This document shows, piece after piece, positions 29,640-37,962 of a stretch of 49,928 nt of DNA. The number at the start of each line of letters is the position of its first letter. Within the stretch, counting starts at the first letter, position 1. The stretch spans positions 1 through 49,928 of the forward strand of contig CAWBOB010000011.1 in assembly GCA_963790335.1 (NCBI GenBank), read 5' to 3'. The translations under genes and the position numbers were made by a program. Source of the DNA: JAOUEA01 sp963790335 (GTDB lineage Bacteria; Actinomycetota; UBA4738; HRBIN12). The notes below the pieces were generated by a model that was given only the letters and a program-made list of their open reading frames with translations, had not been told where the DNA came from and searched no databases.

Positions 29640-30254
29640 CGCTCGTCGGTCGGACGGCGTCGCCGGCGTGCGAACGTCGGCATCCGATCCGCCGGCCTCG
29701 CCAGCCCCCCACGAGAGCACGAGGAGGCCGCCGGCCAGTCCGAGCAGGGCCCCGGCCATCGTGACGGCCACGCCGGCGGCGAGCCGCGTCTCGGCCAGCT
29801 CCCTCGATCTGCTGAGCGCTGCGCCGCGGTCGCGGTGCCCGACGGATCCAGCTCGGCGAGCATCTCGTCGACCGCGGTGGCTCGAACCGGCTCGTCGGCG
29901 GTCGCCGCCGCGATCCCGGCGACCGCGAACGTGATGAACGCGGCGGCGATGATGGCGCAGGCGCCGATGCGTCTCGCGCGCGGCGACGCGGCGAGGCGTG
30001 TGATCGCGAGCCCGCCGAGCACGACCGCAGCACCGGCGAGCACGACCAGCCCGTCGGGAAGGTCGACGCCGTAGTACGTGGGTGAGAGCTCGTCGGGCAG
30101 CCCTGTGACCGACGATCGGATCCACGGCAGCATGGCTCCCACGCCGGTCGAGCAGGCCCCCGAGGGCGGTGAGGCCGAAGCCGGCGAGGCGCCTCGAGGC
30201 GTCCTGTCGCGCCGCATCGTGCGTCGTCGCTGCCTGGTCGAGCAGTTCGCTCAT
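29636..30254 (-). CDS. small integral membrane protein, frameshifted
   Basis: Starts at an ATG at 30254 (MSELLDQAATTHDAARQDAS), about 200 aa when frames are joined. Two central hydrophobic segments (GLVVLAGAAVVLGGLAI and GACAIIAAAFITFAVAGIAA) and a third near the C-terminus (VAVTMAGALLGLAGGLLVLSW). Shifts lie near 30145 and 29815. The exact stop is uncertain, between the TAG at 29636 and nearby frames. Tail-to-tail with mdh, divergent from the small Cys-rich gene. No family recognised. Confidence 0.6.
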
Positions 30255-30324
30255 CGGCGCATCGTCGCATCCGGCGGGCCGCCTTCCAAGCAGCCGAGGC
30301 ACGCGCGCCGCTACCATCGACGCC

Positions 30325-30492
30325 ATGGCCACCTTCCGGGAGCAGCTGCGCCAGCACGTTCGCGCGTTCTTCACGAACTGGCGGAACCCCGAGTACGGGT
30401 TCGTCGAGAAGGTGGGACTCACGTTCAGGAACCGCGCGAAGGGCCTCGTGAACGGCGGGTGCTGCGGCAACCACGGCCAGCCCGGCTGTTGA
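30325..30492 (+). CDS. small conserved-looking protein with Cys-rich C-terminus
   Basis: 55 aa from the ATG at 30325. An amphipathic, aromatic and basic N-terminal part (REQLRQHVRAFFTNWRNPEYG) is followed by a basic helix and a terminal GGCCGNHGQPGC containing three Cys and one His in 12 residues, which could ligate a metal or cluster. No signal peptide. It is divergent from the membrane protein gene. Support is codon-level plausibility and composition; I do not know a function. Confidence 0.6.
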   Translation: MATFREQLRQHVRAFFTNWRNPEYGFVEKVGLTFRNRAKGLVNGGCCGNHGQPGC

Positions 30493-30574
30493 CGCACCGG
30501 CGACGGGGACCTCGGTCGAGGACCCGACGGCACGCATCACCACCCGCACGGCTGATCGGACGCGGGCCGTCGGA

Positions 30575-31658
30575 TCAGCTCGGGCCGTGCTCCCAGGCCG
30601 TGACCTGGGTCGCGACCTCCTCGGCCACCTGCATCGTCGTCGAGCTTCCGCCGAGGTCGGGGGTGCGGACGCTCGCCGCGCTCGAGCACCTGGTCGACCG
30701 CCCACTCCACGTTCTCCGCCGCCGCGATCTCGCCCATGTGGCGAAGCATCATGGCTCCCGACAGGATCATCGCGATCGGGTTCGCGACTCCCCGGCCCGC
30801 GATGTCGGGCGCACTGCCGTGCACGGGCTCGAACACCGCGTACTCCCAGCCGATGTTGGCGCCGGGGATGAACCCGAGGCCGCCGACGAGTCCGGCGCAC
30901 AGATCGCTGATGATGTCGCCGTAGAGGTTCGGCAGCAGCAGCACGTCGAACTCGTCGGGTTGCTTCGCGAGCCGGCTCGTGAGGTGGTCGATCTGGATCT
31001 CCTGCCATTCCACGTCGGGGAAGTCGTGCGATTCCTGCTCGGCGGTCTGCAGGAACAGCCCGTCGGAGTAGCGCATCACGTTGGCCTTGTGGCCGACGGT
31101 GACCTTGCGGCGGTCGTGGGCTCGCGCGTACTCGAACGCGAACCGCACGATGCGCCGGGTTCCCTTGACGCTGATCGGTTTCACGGTGATGCCGGCGTCC
31201 TCGCGCAGCTCGTACCCACCGAGCGCCCGCAGCTCCTCGCGGAGCGCCAGCGCTTCGGGGGAGCCGCGCTCGAACTCGATGCCCGCGTAGAGGTCCTCGG
31301 TGTTCTCGCGCACCACCACGAGGTCGACGCTGCGGTGACGGATCGGCACGCCGGGCAGTGCCCTCGCCGGCCGGACCGCCGCGAACAGGTCGAGCCCTTG
31401 GCGCAGCGCCACGTTCACGCTGCGGAAGCCGCCCCCGACCGGGGTCGTGATCGGACCCTTGAGCCCGACCCGGCTCGAGCGGATCGCGTCGAGGGTCTCC
31501 TCGGGCATGAGCTCGCCGTGGCGTTCGAGCGCGACGCTGCCGGCCTCACGCTCGATCCACTCGATGCCCACGTCGGCGGCGTCGAGCACGAGTCGGGTGG
31601 CCGCGGCCACCTCGGGTCCGATGCCGTCGCCGGGGATGAGCGTCACGTGATGCGCCAT
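30575..31658 (-). CDS. icd: isocitrate dehydrogenase (isocitrate/isopropylmalate family), copy 2, C-terminal frameshift
   Basis: About 360 aa. VTLIPGDGIGPEVAAAT at the N-terminus, FRSVNVALRQGLDLFAAVRP (Ser-x-Asn isocitrate motif), VVRENTEDLYAG, GHKANVMRYSDG, LLLPNLYGDIISDL, VHGSAPDIAGRGVANP and ILSGAMMLRHMGE. One extra base near 30655 throws the last 30 residues out of frame; corrected they read TPDLGGSSTTMQVAEEV and end at TGA 30575-30577. It is clearly paralogous to copy 1 but not a recent duplicate. One copy could serve isocitrate and the other a related substrate (homoisocitrate or isopropylmalate). Confidence 0.88.
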
Positions 31659-31863
31659 GGCGCTGCACGATAGCTGACCTGGGCATCTGCCCGAGGGAGC
31701 CATGATCCTGTCTCCGAAACCGACGCTGTGCTTCGAGGTGTCGTCGCCAACGACCTAGGCCGTTCGCCCAATGCCTCCGCGACCATCGTCGGGTTACGGT
31801 TCGGCTGACGTCTGGGCCGTTCGGCACCGACACATGATGCTCTCGGCTCGTGAGCGAGCGGAT

Positions 31864-31870
31864 GAGGAGG
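31864..31870 (+). promoter_or_regulatory. strong ribosome-binding site of the phosphoesterase gene
   Basis: GAGGAGG lies 4 bases before the ATG at 31875. Confidence 0.6.
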
Positions 31871-31874
31871 ACCG

Positions 31875-33707
31875 ATGGTGCATCGTTTCCCCCCGGCGGG
31901 GAAGCCGCTGATCGTCGCACTCGTCATGACGGTCGCGGTCATCGCGCCGATGCAGGTTGCTTCCGCCGTCACCCTGTTCACCGAGGGCTTCGAGTCCGGC
32001 AACCTGAGCAACTGGACGAGTACCACGGCGTTCACGGCGCAACAGGCGATAGTACGCACCGGATCGTGGGCGGGCAGGGCGAGCGCTTCGAGCGGCCCGG
32101 CGTTCGCCTCCAAGACGATCCCGGCGCAGACCGACGTCTACCTGCGTGCGTTCACCCGCGTGGCGAGCCACGCGGGCACGAACCAGATCCTGCGGATGTC
32201 CTCTTCGGCCGGCGGCGGCAGTCTCGTCTCGTTGAACCTCACGAACTCCCACCAACTGCAGGTGAAGAACAACGTCCTGGCAACGACCCGCAGCACGGGG
32301 GTCACCCTCGCCCAAGGTACGTTCGTCGACCTCCAGCTCCATCTTCGGATCGACGGGACCAACGGCTCGGTCGACCTGTGGGTCAACGGTGTGATGGCGC
32401 CGGGGCTCGCCGGAGCGTGGAACTTCGGCACCACGCCCATCGACGGCGTGGTCATCGGAGCCCAAGCTGCCGGGAACCCCGCGATGGATGTGGTCTATGA
32501 CGATGTCGAGGTGGCGACCACCTTCATCGGCGGCGGCCCGCCGCCGATGCCGCCCGCGACGCCCACGAACTTCCGCGCCACCGGGGTGTTCCACGATCAC
32601 GTCGATCTGGCTTGGAACGCATCGAGCGGCGCCACCGGCTACACCGTGTACCGAGGGGGTACCGTCATCGGGACCACGGCGAGCAGCACCTTCTCCGATA
32701 CCACGGTGGACCCAGAGACGAACTACCAGTACTCGGTCGACGCCTTCAACTCGGAGGGGAGCTCCCCGCAGTCATCTCCGCCGATCTCGGTAACGACTCC
32801 GGCCGCCCCGACCGGCGGCGGCACCGTGGTCATGGCGGCGGGCGACATCGCGTGCGATCCGGCCGACAGCAACTACAACGGTGGCAACGGCACCTCGTCG
32901 AAGTGCCGTCAGAAGTTCACAGCTCAGCTCCTCGCCGGGGCAGATCACGTGCTCGCGATCGGCGATACCCAGTACGACTGCGGCGGGCTCTCGGCCTTCA
33001 ACACGTCCTATGACCCGACGTGGGGCGTGTACAAGGGCATCACGAGCCCGATCCTGTCCGATGAGGACTACGACACGTCGGGCACAGGCTGCGGCGCAGC
33101 AGGGGCCGACGGGTACTTCTCGTACTTCAACAGCCGGCTGGTCGCGCAGGAGGGGGCCACGGCCGAGGACCCGACGAAGGGCTACTACAGCTTCGACATC
33201 GGCGGGTGGCACGTCGTTGCGCTGAACTCCGAGTGCGTTCGGATCCCAGGTGGCTGTGGCGAGAACGGGGCGCAGAACAACTGGCTCGAGGCCGACCTCG
33301 CCGCATCGTCCGCACAGTGCGAGGTTGCCCTGCTGCACGCGCCACTGTTCACGTCCAAGCAGCCCAGCGGCACGGTGGACAACAGCGTGAAGCCGCTGGT
33401 CGACGACCTCTATGCCGGCGGGGTGGAGATGGTCTTGAGCGGCGACAAGCACTTCTATGAGCGCTTCTGGCCGCAAACACCTTCGGGGGCGCGCGACGAC
33501 GCGAACGGCATCGTGCAGTGGGTCGTCGGTGTCGGCGGCAAGAGCCGGAACGGGCTCTCGACGTTCCGCAGGCCGAACAGCGCGGCCGCCACGGCGGGGA
33601 CGTTCGGGGTGCTCGAACTGACGCTGAACAGCGGCAGCTACGCGTGGGATTTCATCGTCGAGGGGAACAACGGGTTCACCGACACCGGCAGCGCGTCCTG
33701 CCATTGA
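31875..33707 (+). CDS. secreted lectin-like/Fn3/metallophosphoesterase protein with altered metal ligands
   Basis: 610 aa, frame intact. Signal peptide to about residue 31 (VASA). Residues about 33-215 are a beta-sandwich, LamG-like region (EGFESGNLSNWTS...VDLWVNGV); about 228-308 a fibronectin type III domain (PTNFRATGVFHDHVDLAW...TVYRGG); about 318-606 a calcineurin-like phosphoesterase. Two metal motifs are normal (GDIACD, Asp324; GDTQYD, Asp364). However, the GNH(E/D) position reads SDEDYD (395-400), the HxP motif is LLHAPLF (His488 kept), and GHxHxYER is GDKHFYER (523-530), losing the first His. It may be a pseudo-enzyme or may use a different metal. Probably acts outside the cell. Confidence 0.85.
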   Translation: MVHRFPPAGKPLIVALVMTVAVIAPMQVASAVTLFTEGFESGNLSNWTSTTAFTAQQAIVRTGSWAGRASASSGPAFASKTIPAQTDVYLRAFTRVASHAGTNQILRMSSSAGGGSLVSLNLTNSHQLQVKNNVLATTRSTGVTLAQGTFVDLQLHLRIDGTNGSVDLWVNGVMAPGLAGAWNFGTTPIDGVVIGAQAAGNPAMDVVYDDVEVATTFIGGGPPPMPPATPTNFRATGVFHDHVDLAWNASSGATGYTVYRGGTVIGTTASSTFSDTTVDPETNYQYSVDAFNSEGSSPQSSPPISVTTPAAPTGGGTVVMAAGDIACDPADSNYNGGNGTSSKCRQKFTAQLLAGADHVLAIGDTQYDCGGLSAFNTSYDPTWGVYKGITSPILSDEDYDTSGTGCGAAGADGYFSYFNSRLVAQEGATAEDPTKGYYSFDIGGWHVVALNSECVRIPGGCGENGAQNNWLEADLAASSAQCEVALLHAPLFTSKQPSGTVDNSVKPLVDDLYAGGVEMVLSGDKHFYERFWPQTPSGARDDANGIVQWVVGVGGKSRNGLSTFRRPNSAAATAGTFGVLELTLNSGSYAWDFIVEGNNGFTDTGSASCH

Positions 33708-33727
33708 GCGGTGCCGAGCCGGAAAGC

Positions 33728-34117
33728 TCAGAAGCGGTCGAACAGGATCGAGCGTTTGACTTCCTGGATCGCCTTCGTGACCTGGATGCCGCGGGGACAG
33801 GCTTCCGTGCAGTTGAACGTCGTGCGGCACCGGAAGACTCCGGTCTTCTCGCTCAGGATCTTCAACCGTTCGCGACCGCCTTCGTCGCGGGAGTCGAAGA
33901 TGAACCGGTGTGCGTTCACGATCGCGGCCGGGCCGATGTAGCCCTCGTCGCCCCAGAAGATGGGACACGACGTGGTGCACGCCGCGCACAGGATGCATTT
34001 GGTCGTGTCGTCGAACCGGGCTCGTTCGTCGGACGATTGCAATCGCTCGCGATCGGGCTCGCCCGAGTCGTTGATGAGGAAGGGCAGCACCGCCTTGTAG
34101 CCGTCGAGGAACGGCAT
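33728..34117 (-). pseudogene. sdhB: detached 3' half of a second sdhB copy
   Basis: 129 codons open from an ATG at 34117 that arises at the junction; no RBS is seen before it. Codons 3-129 equal the last 127 residues of the intact SdhB (37195-37962) except Glu for Asp in FWGDEGYIG. Both C-terminal cluster motifs remain (CILCAACTTSCP and CRTTFNCTEACP), but the N-terminal 2Fe-2S domain is absent, so it cannot make a normal SdhB. DNA identity is 97% over 384 bases, nearly all differences synonymous, and the stop codon differs (TGA here, TAG there). See the repeat entries. Confidence 0.85.
33731..34114 (-). repeat. 384-bp direct repeat, copy A (sdhB 3' end)
   Basis: Matches 37198-37581 with 10 mismatches and no gaps. 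Identity ends abruptly at the gaggaacgg shared by both copies on the right and at the sdhB stop codon on the left. The two copies are in the same orientation, 3467 bases apart. Confidence 0.95.
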
Positions 34118-34140
34118 GGAGTGGTCGCGACGTGGGCGGT

Positions 34141-35466
34141 TTACGAAGCCGGGAAGCTGGCGATGCGGTGTTGATACCGGTTCGTGCCGGCGGTGGTGGG
34201 GCTCCCATCGGGATTGAGCACGCAGGAGCCGTCAGCTTGACGCTGCCAGTCGTTCGCGACCCTCACGAACTCGCCGCCGACCCACAGCGCTGAGTCGGTC
34301 GCTTGCATCACGGTCCATGCCCCTGCGTAATGGGGATTCAATGCCGGCGTCCAGTCGTCGAGCGACTCCCCGGTGAATGGGTCGAGCGCGGCGAGGCGGG
34401 GCTGGCAGTGGTCGCCGCCGCCGTCGTCGATGCGCGTCCAGTGACCTCCGATGATGAGCTGGTCGGCGGCGTCCTCCTGATCGAACCAGCCCACGGTCTG
34501 CGCCGACCCGCTGGTGTCAGTCACCCAGTCGCGATCTCCCGTCGCGGTGTCGACGGCCATGACGAAGTCTGATCCTCCTGCGGCCAGATAGGTTCTCATG
34601 CGCGTCGTCACGAGCTCCCAACCGAACGCCTGGCTCTCCTCGGACGTGCCCCAGCCCTCGAGAAGGCCGTTGGGCTCAGCGGGCGAGCGTCCGGGCACCC
34701 ACGACTGGTCGTACGTGCCGTCGGCAAGCAGGTGCACGAACGCCTTCGACGGGATCGCGGGATCATTCATCCAATCGCACTTGCACGCCAGGAACAAACC
34801 ACCCTGCGGTGCCGTGGCGATGTCGACGACCTGCGGCACCCTGGTGCGGACGCCCACCGCGTTGGTACCAGGGGACGCGACGACCGATTCCTGGGTCGCC
34901 GACGTCACGCGCCAGAGCTTCTTGCCGCCCGCATACACGACCCCGCCCGCGCGATGCACCGAGAACAACGGAGGCGTGGAGTAGGTCTGGATCGTCTGAC
35001 CGGTCGCGCCATCGAAGGCGATCAGGTTCACGGCGCCCTGCGAGCCGAACCTTCCCGCCGCGTACACGGTGGACCCGTTGACGTGGAGGTCGTATACGAT
35101 GGAACCGGTGCCTCTGAGCTCCAGGGGCACATCGATCGGCGTCCCGTCGAGCTCGAACGCCGCGATGTTCGTCTCGGTTCCTGGGGTGCCCGGGTAGAGC
35201 GGCTTCGCACTCGAGTTCCCGACCACCTGCGAGAACTGCCCCGCAACCCAGATAGTCGTGCCGGACTGCGCCGTCGCGCGCACCTTGCCGTTGACCCCGT
35301 AGGTGAGGGTGGGCATCTCCGTCGGTGACGCCAACGCGGGGAGCGCGGCGATGACCGACACGACGAGCATCGCTGCGACCGTCACCAGGAGGACGGGCGA
35401 CGTTCGTTGCCGGCCTCGGAAGGACTGGGAGGGGCGAGCACGGGGCAGCGCTGCGAGTGGAGTCAT
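34141..35466 (-). CDS. secreted beta-propeller-like protein
   Basis: 441 aa from the ATG at 35466, preceded by GAGAGG (an open frame extends to 35544). Signal sequence with hydrophobic core SPVLLVTVAAMLVVSVIAALPALA. The mature part carries short repeated strands of the form ...TTIWVAGQFSQV, STVYAAGRFG, GVVYAGGKK, DQLIIGGHWTRID and SALWVGGEFVRVA, typical of propeller proteins with delta-60-like repeats. No enzyme motif is visible. It lies in the segment between the two sdhB 3' copies, 23 bases from the detached fragment. Frame intact. Confidence 0.75.
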   Translation of the reverse strand: MTPLAALPRARPSQSFRGRQRTSPVLLVTVAAMLVVSVIAALPALASPTEMPTLTYGVNGKVRATAQSGTTIWVAGQFSQVVGNSSAKPLYPGTPGTETNIAAFELDGTPIDVPLELRGTGSIVYDLHVNGSTVYAAGRFGSQGAVNLIAFDGATGQTIQTYSTPPLFSVHRAGGVVYAGGKKLWRVTSATQESVVASPGTNAVGVRTRVPQVVDIATAPQGGLFLACKCDWMNDPAIPSKAFVHLLADGTYDQSWVPGRSPAEPNGLLEGWGTSEESQAFGWELVTTRMRTYLAAGGSDFVMAVDTATGDRDWVTDTSGSAQTVGWFDQEDAADQLIIGGHWTRIDDGGGDHCQPRLAALDPFTGESLDDWTPALNPHYAGAWTVMQATDSALWVGGEFVRVANDWQRQADGSCVLNPDGSPTTAGTNRYQHRIASFPAS

Positions 35467-35746
35467 CGGGGGGCCTCTCGTGAGTGCGGGCTGTCGCGTC
35501 AGGCGACCCGAGTATCGCGACCGTGGGCCGTGAGCGTCAAACACTCAAGACATGAGCGGGTCGTGTCCGCCTGACCTCGGAAGCATCGAGCAGGATCGAG
35601 TGCCTGCTGCTTGTCTCCCGGAGGCTAGACGACCCAACTCGATGTCCTTTGGATGCAGCGGAATCTTTGCTTGCATCCGGGGCGTCACCCGAAGCTCTCT
35701 TCCCTTCTGAAGCCATCCGACTCACGCTCGCGGAAGCCGGGTCCCC

Positions 35747-37084
35747 TCAAACCGCTTCTCCAGCGAACGAGAAGAGCTGCCACTCGCCGGGCACACCCTT
35801 GAGGTCATGCGTGCCGCGCTCGTCGAACTCGAAGCCAGATCCTGCGACAAGGTCCACCACCGTTCGGGATACAAGGATCTCGTCGGGTGCGGCCTTGGCC
35901 GACACACGAGCACCGATATGCACGGCGAGACCGGCGACGTCAGAGCCACGCAACTCGATCTCCCCCGAATGTAGGCCCGCGCGGATCTGGAGTTCGGCTT
36001 CACCCATCGCGTCGCGGATCGCGACGGCACAGCGGATGGCGCGAGCCGGGCCATCGAACGTCGCGAGGAAGCCATCTCCGGTCGTGTGGATCTCCCGGCC
36101 TCGATGCCGCCCGAGCTCTCGTCGCACGATCGCGTCGTGTTCTCGGATCTTGTCCGTCCATTGACGATCTCCGAGATCCGCAGCTGTGGCCGTTGAGTCG
36201 ACGATATCGGTAAAGAGCACTGTGGCGAGGACTCGGTCCGGAGGACCTGAGCTCCTGGAACCGGTGAGGAACTCCTCGACCTCGGCGAGGAGCGCGGGGG
36301 CGGCTCCGCTCGCCCAGTAGATGTGTCCTTCTCCTGGGATCTCCTTATACACCGCCCCTCGGATGTGCTCTGCGAGGTAGCGGCCATGCTGGACCGGGAA
36401 GATCCGGTCAGCTTCTCGGTGGACGACGAGGGTTGGACATTGGATCGCGGACAGGGCGTGTCGGACATCGATGCGGAACAGCATCTCTAGGACGGTTGCG
36501 GCGAGCCCGGGGCTCGCCGCGAGACGCTGGAACCTCCCCATGAACGACCATAGTCGTTCGTCGTGCGCGTCTTCGGGTGCGAGGAAAGACACGGTGGTCC
36601 CCTCCCCCCAATGCTCCTCGACCATGTCACGGAGTTCGGTGAGCTTGTCAGCGGTCATACCGAAGGGATAGTCCGGCCCGGCGATACCCCGAGCCGTACT
36701 GTTGAAGAGGACCAATGAGCGGATGCGCTCTGGGTATGTCGCCGCGAATAGAGTGCCGATAACTCCGCCGACGCCGACACCGAAGATGGCGGCCTGCTTC
36801 GTCCCTACGGCGTTCATCACGGCCTCGAGATCGTCCATCCAGTCTTCGGCGGTCGGTGTCTCTGGGACAGGATCAGATGCGCCCACTCCTCTCGGGTTGA
36901 ACAGGACCAATCGGCTGAACGACGCCAGGGTATTGAGGAAGCGTTCTTGCCGTGGCTCCTCCCACTGCACCTCGATGTGGTTGACCCAGTCCGGAAGGAA
37001 CACGAGGTCGAAGGGGCCGTCGCCGACAACCTGGTAGGCGATATGCCGCCCACCTGCCCGCACGTACCTCGTCGTCGGGTCCAC
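35747..37084 (-). CDS. alpha/beta-hydrolase / class III adenylyl cyclase fusion (Rv1900c-like), intact
   Basis: 445 aa from a GTG at 37084, the only intact member of the four hydrolase-cyclases here (Rv1900c itself is about 460 aa). The hydrolase fold covers about 1-275; its elbow is GVGVGG, so Gly104 replaces the nucleophilic Ser, while His254 (GEGHIYW) remains. The cyclase covers about 283-440: metal Asp293 (FTDIVDST) and Asp337 (TTGDGFLATFD), His333 in the base-specifying Lys position, Asp382 in the second one, His389 in place of the transition-state Asn, and Arg393. The C-terminal LKGVPGEWQLFSF is shared by the family. It lies in the cassette between the sdhB copies and about 32 kb from its tandem paralogues. 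Confidence 0.92.
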   Translation of the reverse strand: MDPTTRYVRAGGRHIAYQVVGDGPFDLVFLPDWVNHIEVQWEEPRQERFLNTLASFSRLVLFNPRGVGASDPVPETPTAEDWMDDLEAVMNAVGTKQAAIFGVGVGGVIGTLFAATYPERIRSLVLFNSTARGIAGPDYPFGMTADKLTELRDMVEEHWGEGTTVSFLAPEDAHDERLWSFMGRFQRLAASPGLAATVLEMLFRIDVRHALSAIQCPTLVVHREADRIFPVQHGRYLAEHIRGAVYKEIPGEGHIYWASGAAPALLAEVEEFLTGSRSSGPPDRVLATVLFTDIVDSTATAADLGDRQWTDKIREHDAIVRRELGRHRGREIHTTGDGFLATFDGPARAIRCAVAIRDAMGEAELQIRAGLHSGEIELRGSDVAGLAVHIGARVSAKAAPDEILVSRTVVDLVAGSGFEFDERGTHDLKGVPGEWQLFSFAGEAV

Positions 37085-37194
37085 GGTTGAAGCGTAACGC
37101 CAACCCGTTCAGGGAGGGAGGGATCACGGACGACGGTTCACCTGGGAAAGCGCCGTGGAACCTCCCTGATCACGTTCAGCAAGCCACGGGGATG

Positions 37195-37962
37195 CTAGAA
37201 GCGATCGAACAGGATCGAGCGCTTCACTTCCTGGATCGCCTTGGTGACCTGGATGCCGCGGGGACAAGCTTCCGTGCAGTTGAACGTCGTGCGGCACCGG
37301 AAGACTCCGGTCTTCTCGCTCAGGATCTTCAATCGTTCGCGACCGCCTTCGTCGCGAGAGTCGAAGATGAACCGGTGTGCGTTCACGATCGCGGCCGGGC
37401 CGATGTAGCCATCGTCGCCCCAGAAGATGGGACACGACGTGGTGCACGCCGCGCACAGGATGCATTTGGTCGTGTCGTCGAACCGGGCTCGTTCGTCGGA
37501 CGATTGCAATCGCTCGCGATCGGGTTCACCCGAGTCGTTGATGAGGAAGGGCAGCACCGCCTTGTAGCCGTCGAGGAACGGGTCCATGTCGACGATCAGG
37601 TCCTTCAGCACGGGCAGTCCTCGGATCGGCTCGATCGTGACCCTGGGTGCGACGTCGTCCACGAGCAGCTTGCATGCGAGCGCGTTCCGGCCGTTGATGA
37701 GCATCGCGTCGGATCCGCAGATGCCGTGGGCGCACGACCGCCGGAAGCTCAACGTGCCGTCGTGGTACCACTTGATCTGGTGCAGGACCTCGACGAGCCG
37801 CTCGAGCGGATCGGCCTGCACGGTGAACTCGTCCCACCAGGAGTCGGCCGAGACCTCGGGGTTGAACCGGCGGATGCGCAGCGTGATCTCCACCGCTCCC
37901 GCGGGGCCGGCGCCGGCCCGACGCCCGTCGGACCCCTGCAGCGCCTCGGCCGGCGTCACCAT
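37195..37962 (-). CDS. sdhB: succinate dehydrogenase iron-sulfur subunit
   Basis: 255 aa, frame intact. It passes electrons from FAD to quinone through three clusters: the plant-type 2Fe-2S motif (SCAHGICGSDAM plus the downstream ACK), 4Fe-4S in CILCAACTTSCP, and the 3Fe-4S/4Fe-4S set in CRTTFNCTEACP. The ATG at 37962 overlaps the sdhA stop. Last gene of the sdhC-D-A-B operon. Its 3' 384 bases are duplicated at 33731-34114. Confidence 0.96.
   Translation of the reverse strand: MVTPAEALQGSDGRRAGAGPAGAVEITLRIRRFNPEVSADSWWDEFTVQADPLERLVEVLHQIKWYHDGTLSFRRSCAHGICGSDAMLINGRNALACKLLVDDVAPRVTIEPIRGLPVLKDLIVDMDPFLDGYKAVLPFLINDSGEPDRERLQSSDERARFDDTTKCILCAACTTSCPIFWGDDGYIGPAAIVNAHRFIFDSRDEGGRERLKILSEKTGVFRCRTTFNCTEACPRGIQVTKAIQEVKRSILFDRF
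37198..37581 (-). repeat. 384-bp direct repeat, copy B (inside intact sdhB)
   Basis: Partner of 33731-34114; 10 substitutions, of which one changes an amino acid. Beyond 37581 the intact gene continues with GTCCATGTCG while copy A switches to unrelated sequence. Confidence 0.95.

Noticed and set aside
33728..34117. The sdhB fragment as a functional short iron-sulfur protein
   Set aside because: It keeps two cluster motifs and an ATG, but there is no RBS, no N-terminal 2Fe-2S domain and it arises exactly at a repeat junction, so a remnant is more likely.
37109..37169. Inverted repeat TCAGGGAGG / CCTCCCTGA downstream of sdhB
   Set aside because: Arms of 9 bases with a 43-base loop and no T-run; too weak to call a terminator or an element end.
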